A stretch of DNA of 64,000 nucleotides from an uncultured Chloroflexota bacterium (GCA_902791025.1 CADATZ010000008.1:62001-126000); one strand, 5' to 3'. Positions 44,841 through 53,541 are shown, counted from the first letter of the stretch. Notes: a model not told the origin generated them from the sequence alone. A program made the numbers and translations.

Positions 44841-45518
44841 TTATACTTTCATTCTGCGTTTCCACTCGGAAGACAACTTTCCGCTGGCAAAATAGAGGAG
44901 CCCAAGCAGCAGCACCGCGGCCATTAAAGCAGCAGCCAGGCAGAGATACCGCATCGGGGATTTGCTGTTGAAAAAGATAAATAACGGGCCAAGTCCCAGC
45001 ACACAGTCAGCAACCAGAGACAAAAAATATTCCCGCCAGAATTCCCGGAACACCAATGCCAGGACGATCGTTGTGATCATGACCCCGATGTAAAGGATCG
45101 GGATCACATAGTCAATGGACCATTGTTTCCATCCGGTGAGCTTATCGATCAAAACCAGATAACATGAAAGGGCACACAGATCCAACAGCAGCTTATAGTT
45201 CAGGTTGATGTCTGTCAGCAGGTGGGTACCTATAGAAACCCAGAGCATCGCGATACCACCAATGACAAACAGGGACCAGGTAAACTGATGATTGATGATC
45301 AGATCGATCAATCCACAGACAAGAACGGTAATCAGTGAGATAAAGGCAAATATTTTTGCCAGGAACGGAAATTTGCTGCGCGGTTTGACCGGCTTCGAAA
45401 AGTCCGGGTACAGGCTGATCTCATTATTATCACTTTCCGCTGTCAATACACTTCCGCAAAGCGGGCAGTTCTTCGCCGGACCGCCAACCCGGATCTTACA
45501 TTCAGGACAGATTTTCAT
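44841..45518 (-). CDS. DUF6320-like zinc-ribbon membrane protein
   Basis: 225 residues. It begins with a small zinc ribbon MKICPECKIRVGGPAKNCPL followed by CGS (two CxxC pairs), then about 30 polar residues and six membrane helices (about residues 55-220). This is the DUF6320 layout. The start at 45518 overlaps the upstream acyltransferase gene by 17 bp, so the two are translationally linked; I recall this pair as recurrent in Firmicutes. The function is unknown, and membrane placement suggests handling of the acyltransferase product. Confidence 0.75.
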   Translation of the reverse strand: MKICPECKIRVGGPAKNCPLCGSVLTAESDNNEISLYPDFSKPVKPRSKFPFLAKIFAFISLITVLVCGLIDLIINHQFTWSLFVIGGIAMLWVSIGTHLLTDINLNYKLLLDLCALSCYLVLIDKLTGWKQWSIDYVIPILYIGVMITTIVLALVFREFWREYFLSLVADCVLGLGPLFIFFNSKSPMRYLCLAAALMAAVLLLGLLYFASGKLSSEWKRRMKV

Positions 45519-46800
45519 GCTTACCTCCGTTTTCCGGATCACTGGACCAGACCTGAAGCTCCAATCCGGCGTTATTGAGCCTTCGTGCAAATGTCCGCTC
45601 CACATCCCGTTCTTCCACAATAGACGAGAAGGTTAAATATGCTGTGTCATCCCAGCTCAGCATGCTTAGGTTCAGCGGAATCAAATCACTGCAGCTCAGT
45701 CCGAAGTCAAAATTATTGATATGTTTCGCAATAGATTCATCCAGACGGATGATCCCAAGATTAGAATAGGATGCGGTGAACAGGTTATCCCCTAAAATGT
45801 GGTGTGCCTGACGCAGAACCAGCTGTTTGAGGCTCAGCGGAGCCGCCCGCAGGAATGGATTTTTCTCACTGCTCACATTCGGATTGAGACGCGGCACCAG
45901 TGCTTCACGGGTACAGGTGGCGCGGAGCTGTGTTTTGATGTATTGCAGCGTTTCTTCCAGCGGTTCATCCGCACAGGAAAGCGGTTTGCCGATATTGGCA
46001 AAATAAGTGAAATTCCGCAGTGTGTCGCTGGGGAATAGCTTGCGCAGGTTGATGGGAACGGAAATCTTGACCGGTTTATCGGACTCTGCTGTCTCTTTCA
46101 ATACATCAAGGAAAGAACGAAGCAGCTGTGCTGTCAGATATTCGGTTATCGTTACCTGATATTCATGGGATAAGGAAAGAAGCGGTGCTGTTTTGGTACG
46201 GATATGAATCGCTCTCGAATGTCCCACCGGCATTTGTGTCCCGCTGTAGTGAAGGGCGACACTGTTGTCTGCCCGGTCGGAAGGAACCTGTGGATCATAA
46301 TAGCGCAGGAAGCTGTTTTCCCGCTCTTCATCAGTCGGTTTGTGTCCCAATGTACGGACGTTTTCACCGGGTTTTACATCTTTTCCGGAAAGAAGCAGAT
46401 AATAATAGACCAGCGTTTTCAGAAATTCCAGTCCACCGGTTCCGTCAGAGATCACATGGAAAACCTCCAGATTAACGCGGTTCCTGAACCAGGTCACGCG
46501 GAACAGAAACCCGTCTTCCACTTCGGGGTCGACCATTTGGCATGGATAGTATTGTTCCGGCTTCATCGTCGGATGTTTCTCCATTTCCTCAAAATAAAAC
46601 CAGAAGGCACCGCGTTTCAGGGTCATGTTAAACCCGGGGTAGCGGACCATCGTTACATTCAATGCAGTCTGCAGAATCTCCGGATCGATTTCTTCATTGA
46701 AGGTGCAGGACAGCCGGAAGACACTCGGCTGCCGCGGAGAAATGATCGCCGGATAAATCAGCGCGGACGTTTCTAATGGGTACCAGTTTTCATTGTTCAT
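45502..46800 (-). CDS. Condensation-fold acyltransferase (alcohol acetyltransferase-like)
   Basis: 432 residues of the CoA-dependent/condensation superfamily. The catalytic HxxxDG is HVISDGTGG with His115 and Asp119. The N-terminal half has the acyl-acceptor side features, and the C-terminal half carries YSNLGII and LSCSDLIPL, a variant of the DFGWG-side segment. It could acylate an alcohol, amine or carrier-bound substrate. It overlaps the DUF6320 gene by 17 bp and is preceded by the RelE-type toxin gene, 3 bp apart from overlapping it. Confidence 0.75.
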   Translation of the reverse strand: MNNENWYPLETSALIYPAIISPRQPSVFRLSCTFNEEIDPEILQTALNVTMVRYPGFNMTLKRGAFWFYFEEMEKHPTMKPEQYYPCQMVDPEVEDGFLFRVTWFRNRVNLEVFHVISDGTGGLEFLKTLVYYYLLLSGKDVKPGENVRTLGHKPTDEERENSFLRYYDPQVPSDRADNSVALHYSGTQMPVGHSRAIHIRTKTAPLLSLSHEYQVTITEYLTAQLLRSFLDVLKETAESDKPVKISVPINLRKLFPSDTLRNFTYFANIGKPLSCADEPLEETLQYIKTQLRATCTREALVPRLNPNVSSEKNPFLRAAPLSLKQLVLRQAHHILGDNLFTASYSNLGIIRLDESIAKHINNFDFGLSCSDLIPLNLSMLSWDDTAYLTFSSIVEERDVERTFARRLNNAGLELQVWSSDPENGGKHENLS

Positions 46801-47111
46801 AACTTCAGCCTTTGAATAATATCAGATGCTCCATATAAGACATTGGTAACAATTACTGTCTGATCTTTTATAATATAAAACACAGCATAATTATCCACAT
46901 TCATTCGGTGAATACCTCTTTTATTCTCTATTTCTGTCTCAAGCAATTTAAAACGCTCCGGCATCTGATTTAAATTAAGAATTTGATTCGTAATACGCTC
47001 ATATATGTTTTGAGCGGTATCCGGAGACAGAAGGGAATATCTAATATATTCGTATATCGATTGCAAATCCAGAAACGCATCATGCGAAATGACAACAGAA
47101 TACTCTTTCAT
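46797..47111 (-). CDS. RelE/ParE-family toxin
   Basis: 104 residues with the RelE/ParE pattern: FLDLQSIYEYIRYSL at the N-terminal helices, RFKLLETEIENKRGIHRMNVDNY in the middle, quoted in part, and YAVFYIIKDQTVIVTNVLYG at the end. The retained Arg-rich beta strands agree with an mRNA interferase or gyrase poison; the sequence alone does not decide. The ATG overlaps the antitoxin stop by 4 bp and its own stop region overlaps the next gene's start by 4 bp. Confidence 0.9.
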   Translation of the reverse strand: MKEYSVVISHDAFLDLQSIYEYIRYSLLSPDTAQNIYERITNQILNLNQMPERFKLLETEIENKRGIHRMNVDNYAVFYIIKDQTVIVTNVLYGASDIIQRLKL

Positions 47112-47416
47112 CTGAAATTGGCCCTTTTAAACTCCTCGAATGCCTGTTTTGCGTCGATAACATTTCCGGAAAGAGCATCTTGATAACCTTGATCCAGTTT
47201 TTTATGAAATTCTTCAGCTGTCATTAGATCCATGTTGATCGTTTTTGGATAATTGGGGACTGAAATAGAAAATGGGATACTCCCCGTCATACCGATCTGT
47301 CTTAAATACATATCGATGGCGGTTGACATTGAAATTCCCAAAAGAGAAAGAACATCTTCTGCCCGTCTTTTTGTGTCCGGGTTGACACGTATATTCAAAG
47401 TAGCTGTTTTTTCCAT
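47108..47416 (-). CDS. RelB/DinJ-family antitoxin
   Basis: 102 residues. The N-terminal ribbon-helix-helix TATLNIRVNPDTKRRAEDVL and the helix ISMSTAIDMYLRQIG are typical of DinJ. The C-terminal part (EEFHKKLDQGYQDALSG) should wrap the toxin. The ATG at 47416 with AAGGTGG upstream is preferred to an opening five codons earlier. It overlaps the toxin gene by 4 bp and has its own promoter and operator. Confidence 0.9.
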   Translation of the reverse strand: MEKTATLNIRVNPDTKRRAEDVLSLLGISMSTAIDMYLRQIGMTGSIPFSISVPNYPKTINMDLMTAEEFHKKLDQGYQDALSGNVIDAKQAFEEFKRANFR

Positions 47417-47434
47417 ATTACCACCTTTCACAAT

Positions 47435-47463
47435 ATTGTAATGTAAACCGCATTACTTTTCAA
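47435..47463 (-). promoter_or_regulatory. Promoter and operator of the RelBE-type pair
   Basis: Minus-strand TTGAAA (47458-47463) and TACAAT (47435-47440) are 17 bp apart. The dyad GTAATG (47438-47443) / CATTAC (47451-47456) occupies the spacer and the -10 edge, where RelB-RelE complexes usually bind. Confidence 0.7.
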
Positions 47464-47597
47464 GATAGTTTTTAGAATTATATTATTTACCTGTTTTAAA
47501 GGGAATTTGGTTGGTAATTTTCAAATCAGGCATGCCTTTTCGGTTGGCAAATTCGAAAAGATTAGGAATTCATTCTGTTAATAGTATAATTTTTCCT

Positions 47598-48464
47598 ATG
47601 AAACTGATTACCCGAATACAGAGAATTCCAACAAAAAATGGCAGGATAAAACTTTATATCCTGCGGCCGAAAGATCAGCAGCAGCCTTTGCCGGGAATCC
47701 TCTGGATCCATGGCGGGGGATATTTGACCGGATTTGCTGCGATGGTTCATGTTTCCATCGGAAAGATGCTCGCGGAAAAGTATGGAGCGGTAGTGGTCTC
47801 TCCGGGTTACCGTCTGTCCTGGCAGGACCGGTATCCGGCAGCGGTGGATGACTGTTACGCTGCGCTGGAATATATGTACGGACAGGCGGAAGAGTTGATG
47901 ATCGACAGGAGCCGCATTATCGTCGGCGGGGAAAGCGCAGGCGGCGGATTGACGGCGGCTGTCTGCATGATGGCACGGGACAGAGGTGTGATCCCGGTAG
48001 CTTTCCAGCTGCCGCTTTATCCGATGCTGGATTGTTACGATACATCGTCTTCTGCGAATAATCACGGGATTTTCTGGAATACCTTCAAAAATCATCTGGC
48101 ATGGAAAATATATCTCGGAGCGCTGCATGGAACAGACAGCATTCCCAAATATGCCTCTCCTTCCCTGGAAACTGATTATGCCGGACTTCCGCCCGCTTAT
48201 ACCTTTGTCTGCGCCGGTGAGCCGTTTTATGATGAGACATTGACCTACATCAAAAATCTGCAGGCAGCGGGTATTGATGCTTCAGTGGATGTCTATCCGG
48301 GAAATGCCCATGCTTTTGACATGATGCTGCCATGGACTAAAAAAGCAAAAAAGGCTCGGGAAAGACTTTGCGAAGTCTATGAACGGAGCACATGGGGACA
48401 GGCACCTTGTGCTGAGCATCCCGCACAAGTGTGCCTGTCCCCATGTGCGTCACTCAAGGACTAA
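47598..48464 (+). CDS. Alpha/beta-hydrolase of the HSL-type esterase family
   Basis: 288 residues. The oxyanion motif HGGG is at 38-41, the nucleophile in GESAG (Ser113), the acid in FYDET and the His in GNAHAFDM, so the triad is complete. It probably hydrolyses short-chain or acetyl esters. The ATG at 47598 follows TATAAT (47585-47590) by 7 nt, so the message may be leaderless. The last 25 residues or so (from RSTWGQAP on) are encoded by a family A palindrome (48388-48448), so the native C-terminus has been replaced or extended by a repeat. Confidence 0.88.
   Translation: MKLITRIQRIPTKNGRIKLYILRPKDQQQPLPGILWIHGGGYLTGFAAMVHVSIGKMLAEKYGAVVVSPGYRLSWQDRYPAAVDDCYAALEYMYGQAEELMIDRSRIIVGGESAGGGLTAAVCMMARDRGVIPVAFQLPLYPMLDCYDTSSSANNHGIFWNTFKNHLAWKIYLGALHGTDSIPKYASPSLETDYAGLPPAYTFVCAGEPFYDETLTYIKNLQAAGIDASVDVYPGNAHAFDMMLPWTKKAKKARERLCEVYERSTWGQAPCAEHPAQVCLSPCASLKD
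48388..48448. repeat. Family A palindromic element, copy 5, inside the esterase 3' end
   Basis: Arms GCACATGGGGACAGGCAC and GTGCCTGTCCCCATGTGC are perfect inverts. The element is translated as the tail STWGQAPCAEHPAQVCLSPC of the esterase, and 24 bp later the next gene starts. Confidence 0.9.
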
Positions 48465-48471
48465 ACTGTTG

Positions 48472-48981
48472 ATGAGAAAGATAATCATTATCGGATGCCC
48501 GGGTGCGGGAAAAAGTACATTTGCCCGTGAGCTGCGGAACCTGACCGGACTGCCGCTGATCTACCTGGACCGCCTTTGGCATAAAGCGGACCGCACCACT
48601 GTCACCAGGGATGAGTTTGACCGTGCACTCACGCAAGCTATGGCTGCGGATGAATGGATCATCGACGGGAACTATATCCGCACACTGGAGATGCGGCTGC
48701 AGAACTGTGACACGGTTTTCTTTCTGGACTATCCGACAGAACTCTGTCTGGAAGGTGCTGCTTCCCGCATCGGAACTGTACGGGAGGATCTTCCCTGGGT
48801 GGAAGAGGTGTTTGACCCGGAATTCCGGCAATGGATCCTGGATTTTCCCCGTGATCAGCTGCCGCGAATCTATGAACTTCTGGAGCGATACAATGAAAAT
48901 ATCGATATTATCACCTTTCATTCCCGTGATGAAATGGCGGATTGGCTGAGAAATAGAAAACTTTTAGAGAGAAAAGTCTGA
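48472..48981 (+). CDS. P-loop nucleotide kinase-like (topology-modulation/FlaR family)
   Basis: 169 residues. Walker A GCPGAGKST is at 8-16, followed by LPLIYLDRLWHKADRT and EWIIDGNYIRTLEMRL, the pattern of proteins annotated as DNA topology modulation protein or adenylate-kinase-like. The substrate is unknown. The start ATG has AAGGA 11 nt upstream, just beyond the repeat that ends the esterase gene; the 7-bp gap suggests cotranscription. Confidence 0.8.
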   Translation: MRKIIIIGCPGAGKSTFARELRNLTGLPLIYLDRLWHKADRTTVTRDEFDRALTQAMAADEWIIDGNYIRTLEMRLQNCDTVFFLDYPTELCLEGAASRIGTVREDLPWVEEVFDPEFRQWILDFPRDQLPRIYELLERYNENIDIITFHSRDEMADWLRNRKLLERKV

Positions 48982-49111
48982 GAATTATGGAAAAAGAGAA
49001 GGAATTCATTATAATTATACAAACGCTGTGTTTCTGATGATGTGATATAGAGAGATTGCATTTATAACGGCGTTTGACAACGGTTGTTTTATAGAATTGA
49101 GGAGAGAGTTG

Positions 49112-50473
49112 ATGTCTGACAAATTTCACAGGTTCATTAGCTTTTTAATATTATTTTGCTGCTGCTTTCAATTCTTTCCCGTATCAGCGCAAACCAACGT
49201 TCCTGAAAACCCGGACGGTAATATCGAAATGAGCGTAGAAGGAAGCATCCTGGTGAATGAAACCGAGTTGATCGGACTGGAGATCATTGATGACTCAATA
49301 CATTCCTCTCAAGCGAAATCGGCAGAAAATGTTCATGAGGCTAATATTGAAGTCAGCGGTGATTTAACAGGAAGTCTGAAAGGATTCGTTTTCGATATAC
49401 CTGAAGACAGTGAAATTGTCGCGAAAGTTCTTGTAACCGGATCGATCTCCGGGGAAGACCGCAGCGTTGAGATCAGCGAATACACAACAGATAAAAATCT
49501 GGATTTAACAGTATGGAAAATTGAGAAAAACAATGGTCATGCTTCTGAGACTCCGGATGGCGGTGTTTCGGAATTTGAAGGTTCCATCAAGTATCTGATA
49601 AAAATCGACCCGGACTCACAAAGCAAGATCAGGGTTGTTGACGGGAATGGGAATGAACTGCCGGTCATCAAAGGTCCTCTCTCAGGTGATCCGTATCATT
49701 ACATGAAAGAAGGAGACTGCTTATATCTTGAACCAATCGGATCATTTGAGCTAAAAGAGGCTTATAATGGTAAGGAGATTCAAATTCCCCTGCGCAGGGA
49801 TGGACAGAATCGTTTTTATCTTGACATTCCAAAGGGCGGAGCTGTATGGCTTTCCGTGGAAAAACATTCTGAGGTGCAGCCATCTATAAGCACCTCTCTG
49901 CACCAAATCGATTACGAGCGTATTGCGGAACTTGATTGGCTGATGGATGGTCCGCTGCCGGCAACCGGTTTTTCGGCAAGTCATAAAACTGCTTTGCCCG
50001 CGCGTCCGCAGTGGTTGACTTACGGAACAACCGGTTTTACACTTCAGCTTCCGACACTGGATGTAATGGAACCGATCCTTACCGTTCCCTTTGAGGGGGA
50101 AACGTATCCGGTTGAATGGCTTGAAAACAACATTGGCATGCTTGAACAGAGCAGCCTGCCGGGTATGGGAATAACAGTCCTTGCAGCTCATAACCATCTG
50201 AACACCACCAAAGCTGGGCCGTTCCTTTTCATCAGAACGATGAAAACAGGGGACCGTATTATGGTCACTGACGCGGACAATACGATGCGAATTTATCGCG
50301 TCTATGGCAGCTATAAGATCGCTTCTAATGGATTCGCTTCCATTGCTGAAGATCTGCGGGAGAATGTGCTGGTTTTGATTACTTGTGAAGATGAGTCTGT
50401 TTCCGGTGGGTACCTGAACCGCCGGGTGGTTTTTGCTGAACCCTGTTCAGCTCCGGTTCAATCAGGGGATTAA
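49112..50473 (+). CDS. Sortase with a long N-terminal domain and an internal LPATG
   Basis: 453 residues. A signal-like segment FISFLILFCCCFQFFPVSA is followed by about 260 residues of an exported beta-rich domain. LPATG is at 282-286, and then a sortase domain (about 310-445) has His360 in LAAHNH, Cys425 in LVLITCED and Arg in YLNRRVVF. These are the catalytic residues of class D/E-like sortases. The LPATGFS...TALPARP linker resembles that of sortases I associate with Anaerolineae. The substrate signal inside the enzyme may be a self-anchoring or regulatory site. GAGGAG lies 7 nt before the ATG at 49112. No other LPxTG protein is in the window. Confidence 0.85.
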   Translation: MSDKFHRFISFLILFCCCFQFFPVSAQTNVPENPDGNIEMSVEGSILVNETELIGLEIIDDSIHSSQAKSAENVHEANIEVSGDLTGSLKGFVFDIPEDSEIVAKVLVTGSISGEDRSVEISEYTTDKNLDLTVWKIEKNNGHASETPDGGVSEFEGSIKYLIKIDPDSQSKIRVVDGNGNELPVIKGPLSGDPYHYMKEGDCLYLEPIGSFELKEAYNGKEIQIPLRRDGQNRFYLDIPKGGAVWLSVEKHSEVQPSISTSLHQIDYERIAELDWLMDGPLPATGFSASHKTALPARPQWLTYGTTGFTLQLPTLDVMEPILTVPFEGETYPVEWLENNIGMLEQSSLPGMGITVLAAHNHLNTTKAGPFLFIRTMKTGDRIMVTDADNTMRIYRVYGSYKIASNGFASIAEDLRENVLVLITCEDESVSGGYLNRRVVFAEPCSAPVQSGD

Positions 50474-50666
50474 GACCCTCTTGTTTGAAATGATGGTGTT
50501 ACAAAATAAATTTTGAAATATGTTTTTAGCAAAATAAATGAAAATAAGCGTTAAAATAATATTGACTGGAATTATATCTAAAATTTGCGATGGCTCAGCT
50601 TCAGCTGTACAAGGCAGAAAAAGATGATTTTAGCGCATGAAATTAAAAAAGGAGTATAGAGAGCAG

Positions 50667-51368
50667 ATGCTGAAAGCAGTTTTTTTTGATCTGGATGGTA
50701 CGCTGCTTCCAATGGATCAGGAGCTTTTTATAGAGAACTACTTTGTCATGTTAGCGAAGAAGTTAGCTTCTTTTGGTTTGGAACCGAATGCTTTGATCAA
50801 GGCGATAACGCATGCCACTGAAGCCATGGTGAGAAATAACGGCGTTCAAACGAATGAGGTCGTTTTTTGGAATGATTATACAAAATCGTTTGGCCCTCAG
50901 GCAAGGTCTCATGAAACTTTATTTACAGATTTTTATAAAAAGGAGTTTCAAAAATTAAAGGATATCTGCGGGTTTAATTATAAGTCCGCAAAGATTGTCA
51001 GAGACCTGAAAGAAAGCGGGGTCCGTATTGTATTGGCTACGAACCCGATTTTTCCTGCGATTGCGATGGAAAGCAGGATCCGCTGGGCAGGTCTGGAACC
51101 GGAAGATTTTGAATTTTATACGAGTTATGAAAACATGAGCTATTGCAAGCCGAACCTTGCTTATTATCGTGAACTTCTCAGTCGGATGAGACTTTCTCCA
51201 CATGAATGTGTGATGGTAGGCAATGATGTGGGCGAAGATATGGTTGCGGATCAGCTTGGCATGAAGGTTTTCCTTATGACAGAAAATCTGATCAATCAGA
51301 AAAATGTCGATATTGATGAATTTCCGCATGGTGATTTTGATGATCTCAGGGATTTTTTGCGGGATTAA
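50667..51368 (+). CDS. HAD-superfamily phosphatase
   Basis: 233 residues. HAD motif I is FFDLDGTLLP with the nucleophile and acid aspartates at 7 and 9. Motif II is VLATNP, the Lys is in SYCKPNLAYY and motif III is MVGNDVGEDM. The cap lies between motifs I and II (class C1). The family substrate cannot be told from sequence. The ATG at 50667 begins directly before the motif and is preferred; a frame ten codons longer starts at 50637. It is followed after 24 bp by the LUD-domain gene. Confidence 0.88.
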   Translation: MLKAVFFDLDGTLLPMDQELFIENYFVMLAKKLASFGLEPNALIKAITHATEAMVRNNGVQTNEVVFWNDYTKSFGPQARSHETLFTDFYKKEFQKLKDICGFNYKSAKIVRDLKESGVRIVLATNPIFPAIAMESRIRWAGLEPEDFEFYTSYENMSYCKPNLAYYRELLSRMRLSPHECVMVGNDVGEDMVADQLGMKVFLMTENLINQKNVDIDEFPHGDFDDLRDFLRD

Positions 51369-51392
51369 TTGCAATATACTGAGAGGATAAAC

Positions 51393-52022
51393 ATGAACGA
51401 AAATATCACAAAACGTAATGAACTCCTGGCTCAGACTGTCATCAAAGGGCTGAAATCCCGCAATATGACCGGATATTATGCCGCATCAAAGGAAGAGGCG
51501 AAGGAAATTGCTCTGTCTCTGATCCCGGAAGGCAGCTCTGTAACGATGGGCGGCGGAATGAGCGTACACGAGATCGGTCTGGTGAAAGCATTGCAGGAAG
51601 GAAACTACAACTTTATTGACCGCGATGCTTACGAGGACAAACGTGCAGCCATGCTGGCGGCTTATGACGCAGACGTATTCCTTTCCAGTTCCAATGCTAT
51701 TACGCAGGACGGGATTCTGGTCAATATTGACGGTAACGCCAATCGCGTGAGCGCGATTGCTCAGGGACCGAAAAAAGTTGTCATGATCGTCGGTATGAAC
51801 AAGGTCTGTGATGACTGGGATGGCGCCATGAAGCGTGCCCGTAATGTTGCTGCCCCGATCAATACGCAGCGCTTTGGATTGAATACGCCCTGCACCAAAA
51901 CCGGCACCTGTATGGACTGCAAATCACCGGATACCATCTGCTGCCAGTTCCTTATCACTCGCTTTTCCCGTCACGCCGGTCGTATTCACGTGATTTTGGT
52001 CAACGATAACCTCGGGTTTTGA
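51393..52022 (+). CDS. LUD-domain (lactate-utilisation-like) protein
   Basis: 209 residues with the LUD fold segments SVTMGGGMSVHEIGLV and SSNAITQDGILVNIDGNANR, and a cysteine-rich end CTKTGTCMDCKSPDTICCQF. This form (DUF1121-type) is common as a single gene in anaerobes. It is related to the LutC/LutB modules of lactate oxidation but lacks their ferredoxin part. AGAGGA stands 6-7 nt before the ATG. It is probably cotranscribed with the HAD gene; a strong hairpin follows it. Confidence 0.85.
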   Translation: MNENITKRNELLAQTVIKGLKSRNMTGYYAASKEEAKEIALSLIPEGSSVTMGGGMSVHEIGLVKALQEGNYNFIDRDAYEDKRAAMLAAYDADVFLSSSNAITQDGILVNIDGNANRVSAIAQGPKKVVMIVGMNKVCDDWDGAMKRARNVAAPINTQRFGLNTPCTKTGTCMDCKSPDTICCQFLITRFSRHAGRIHVILVNDNLGF

Positions 52023-52035
52023 AACAAAGTTACAA

Positions 52036-52096
52036 TGGAACCTGTTTTTGCTGACCTGATCATGAGTCAGCAGAGCATGTTCCATTGCCTCTTTTT
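52036..52096 (+). terminator. Terminator after the LUD gene
   Basis: TGGAAC (52036-52041) pairs with GTTCCA (52079-52084), and within it TGCTGAC (52049-52055) pairs with GTCAGCA (52066-52072). The tail TTGCCTCTTTTTA is T-rich. Confidence 0.6.
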
Positions 52097-52123
52097 ATGT
52101 GCTGCAATTTGAACAATCAAATC

Positions 52124-52891
52124 ATGTCGATTCTCAAAAACATAATACCGATTCTTGAATTTGACACAGACGGGGATGCTGTTATTATGCCCGGCCATGA
52201 ACAGCTCGGGATCAAACTGCCCGAGAAAGCGGTTTTTGCCTTTCTCGGTGATGCTGTTGACCGTTATGCTGAAGAAAACGACGCCGTTGTAGTCTCATAC
52301 TTTGAATCCGCTACGAAAAACTTTCCTGCTTATATTCTGAATTATCAAGGGGAAGAGATCTGTTTGATGCAGGCTCCTGTGGGAGCTGCGGCCGCTGTGC
52401 AGATATTGGATTGGCTGGCTGCATATGGAGTGAAAAAGGTCATCAGCAGCGGCTCCTGCGGGGCACTTCAGCATTTTGATGAAAACGTTTTCCTGGTTCC
52501 CTGCAAAGCCCTGCGGGATGAGGGCACGTCCTATCACTACGCGGCACCCTCCCGCTTTATTGACATTTCTTCCGAAGCCCGTACGGCTATTGAGAAGGCA
52601 CTGACCCATCATGGTCTGAAATACAAAGAAGTCGTTACCTGGTCCACTGACGGTTTTTTCAGGGAAACCAGGGAAAAAACCGCCTACCGGATCAGTGAAG
52701 GCTGTGAAGTGGTTGAAATGGAATGTTCCGCATTGGCTGCCTGTGCGCAGATGCGGGGAATTGTATGGGGTGAGCTGCTCTATACGGCTGACACCCTTGC
52801 GGATACAGACCAATACGACCAGCGCGGATGGGGTAAAGATTCCGTAGAAATTGCGCTCAAACTATCCCTGGATGCGGTTCACCTGCTGTAA
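52124..52891 (+). CDS. Nucleoside phosphorylase (uridine phosphorylase-like)
   Basis: 255 residues of the PNP_UDP_1 family. Conserved parts are APVGAAAAVQILDWL, ISSGSCGALQ with the phosphate site, and VVEMECSALAACAQMRG with the substrate-binding Met-Glu. These enzymes release a base from a nucleoside with phosphate, feeding salvage alongside the de novo pyr operon. The ATG at 52124 is chosen from the fold; two upstream openings (52085, 52097) lie in the terminator hairpin tail. None has a clear ribosome site. Confidence 0.85.
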   Translation: MSILKNIIPILEFDTDGDAVIMPGHEQLGIKLPEKAVFAFLGDAVDRYAEENDAVVVSYFESATKNFPAYILNYQGEEICLMQAPVGAAAAVQILDWLAAYGVKKVISSGSCGALQHFDENVFLVPCKALRDEGTSYHYAAPSRFIDISSEARTAIEKALTHHGLKYKEVVTWSTDGFFRETREKTAYRISEGCEVVEMECSALAACAQMRGIVWGELLYTADTLADTDQYDQRGWGKDSVEIALKLSLDAVHLL

Positions 52892-52955
52892 AAATGCAAA
52901 CTCCCTGGAAAAATATTCAAATTTGCAGAAAATTCCCTTGATTTTATATGGAAAA

Positions 52956-53489
52956 ATGAATTACATCATCAGAAAGTTAGAGAAATCGGAATATCCTGTT
53001 CTTCGGGATTTTCTGTACGAGGCGATTTTCATCCCGGAAGTAGTAAAACCTCCGGAGAAGAGCATCATTGACCAGCCGGAGCTTTTCCTTTATATAGCAG
53101 ATTTCGGGAAAAAAGAAAATGATCATTGTCTGGCTGCTGAGGTGAACGGGAAAGTCGTCGGGGCAGTGTGGGCTCGAATCATGAATGATTACGGCCATAT
53201 TGACAATGAGACGCCTTCTCTCGCCATTTCGCTGTATCCGGAATACCGCGGGCTTGGTATCGGGAGGGATTTGCTGCAGCAAATGCTGCAGGAATTGAAA
53301 GGAGCCGGGTATCAAAAGGCATCTCTTTCCGTACAAAAGGCCAATTACGCGGTGAAGCTCTACCTGAAAACCGGGTTTGAGATCCTGCGGGAAACAGAAG
53401 AAGAATATATTATGGTCGTAAACCTGAATGAAGAATTTGCAGGCAGTGAAAACGCCGGGATAAAATCGTGCGGGCGATTTAATAGATAA
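52956..53489 (+). CDS. GNAT N-acetyltransferase
   Basis: 177 residues. The acetyl-CoA loop is LYPEYRGLGIGRDLLQQML and the closing segment NYAVKLYLKTGFEIL. It follows the phosphorylase gene by 64 bp. The ATG at 52956 begins the domain (MNYIIRKLEKSEYPVLRDFL); no strong ribosome site is seen. The acceptor is unknown. A 34-bp perfect palindrome terminates it. Confidence 0.85.
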   Translation: MNYIIRKLEKSEYPVLRDFLYEAIFIPEVVKPPEKSIIDQPELFLYIADFGKKENDHCLAAEVNGKVVGAVWARIMNDYGHIDNETPSLAISLYPEYRGLGIGRDLLQQMLQELKGAGYQKASLSVQKANYAVKLYLKTGFEILRETEEEYIMVVNLNEEFAGSENAGIKSCGRFNR

Positions 53490-53507
53490 TCGATCGCAAA
53501 ACGAACG

Positions 53508-53541
53508 AAAAAACGAACGATTCGCGAATCGTTCGTTTTTT
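53508..53541 (+). terminator. Terminator as a 34-bp perfect palindrome
   Basis: AAAAAACGAACGATTCG (53508-53524) and its exact inverse (53525-53541) join without spacer, ending in T6. It can terminate in both directions. TATAAT follows at 53545-53550, upstream of the Nudix-GNAT gene. Confidence 0.8.

Noticed and set aside
50474..50666. Promoter TTGACT with TAAAAT upstream of the HAD gene
   Set aside because: The spacing is about 11 bp, too short for a sigma70 promoter; the AT-rich gap shows no other structure.
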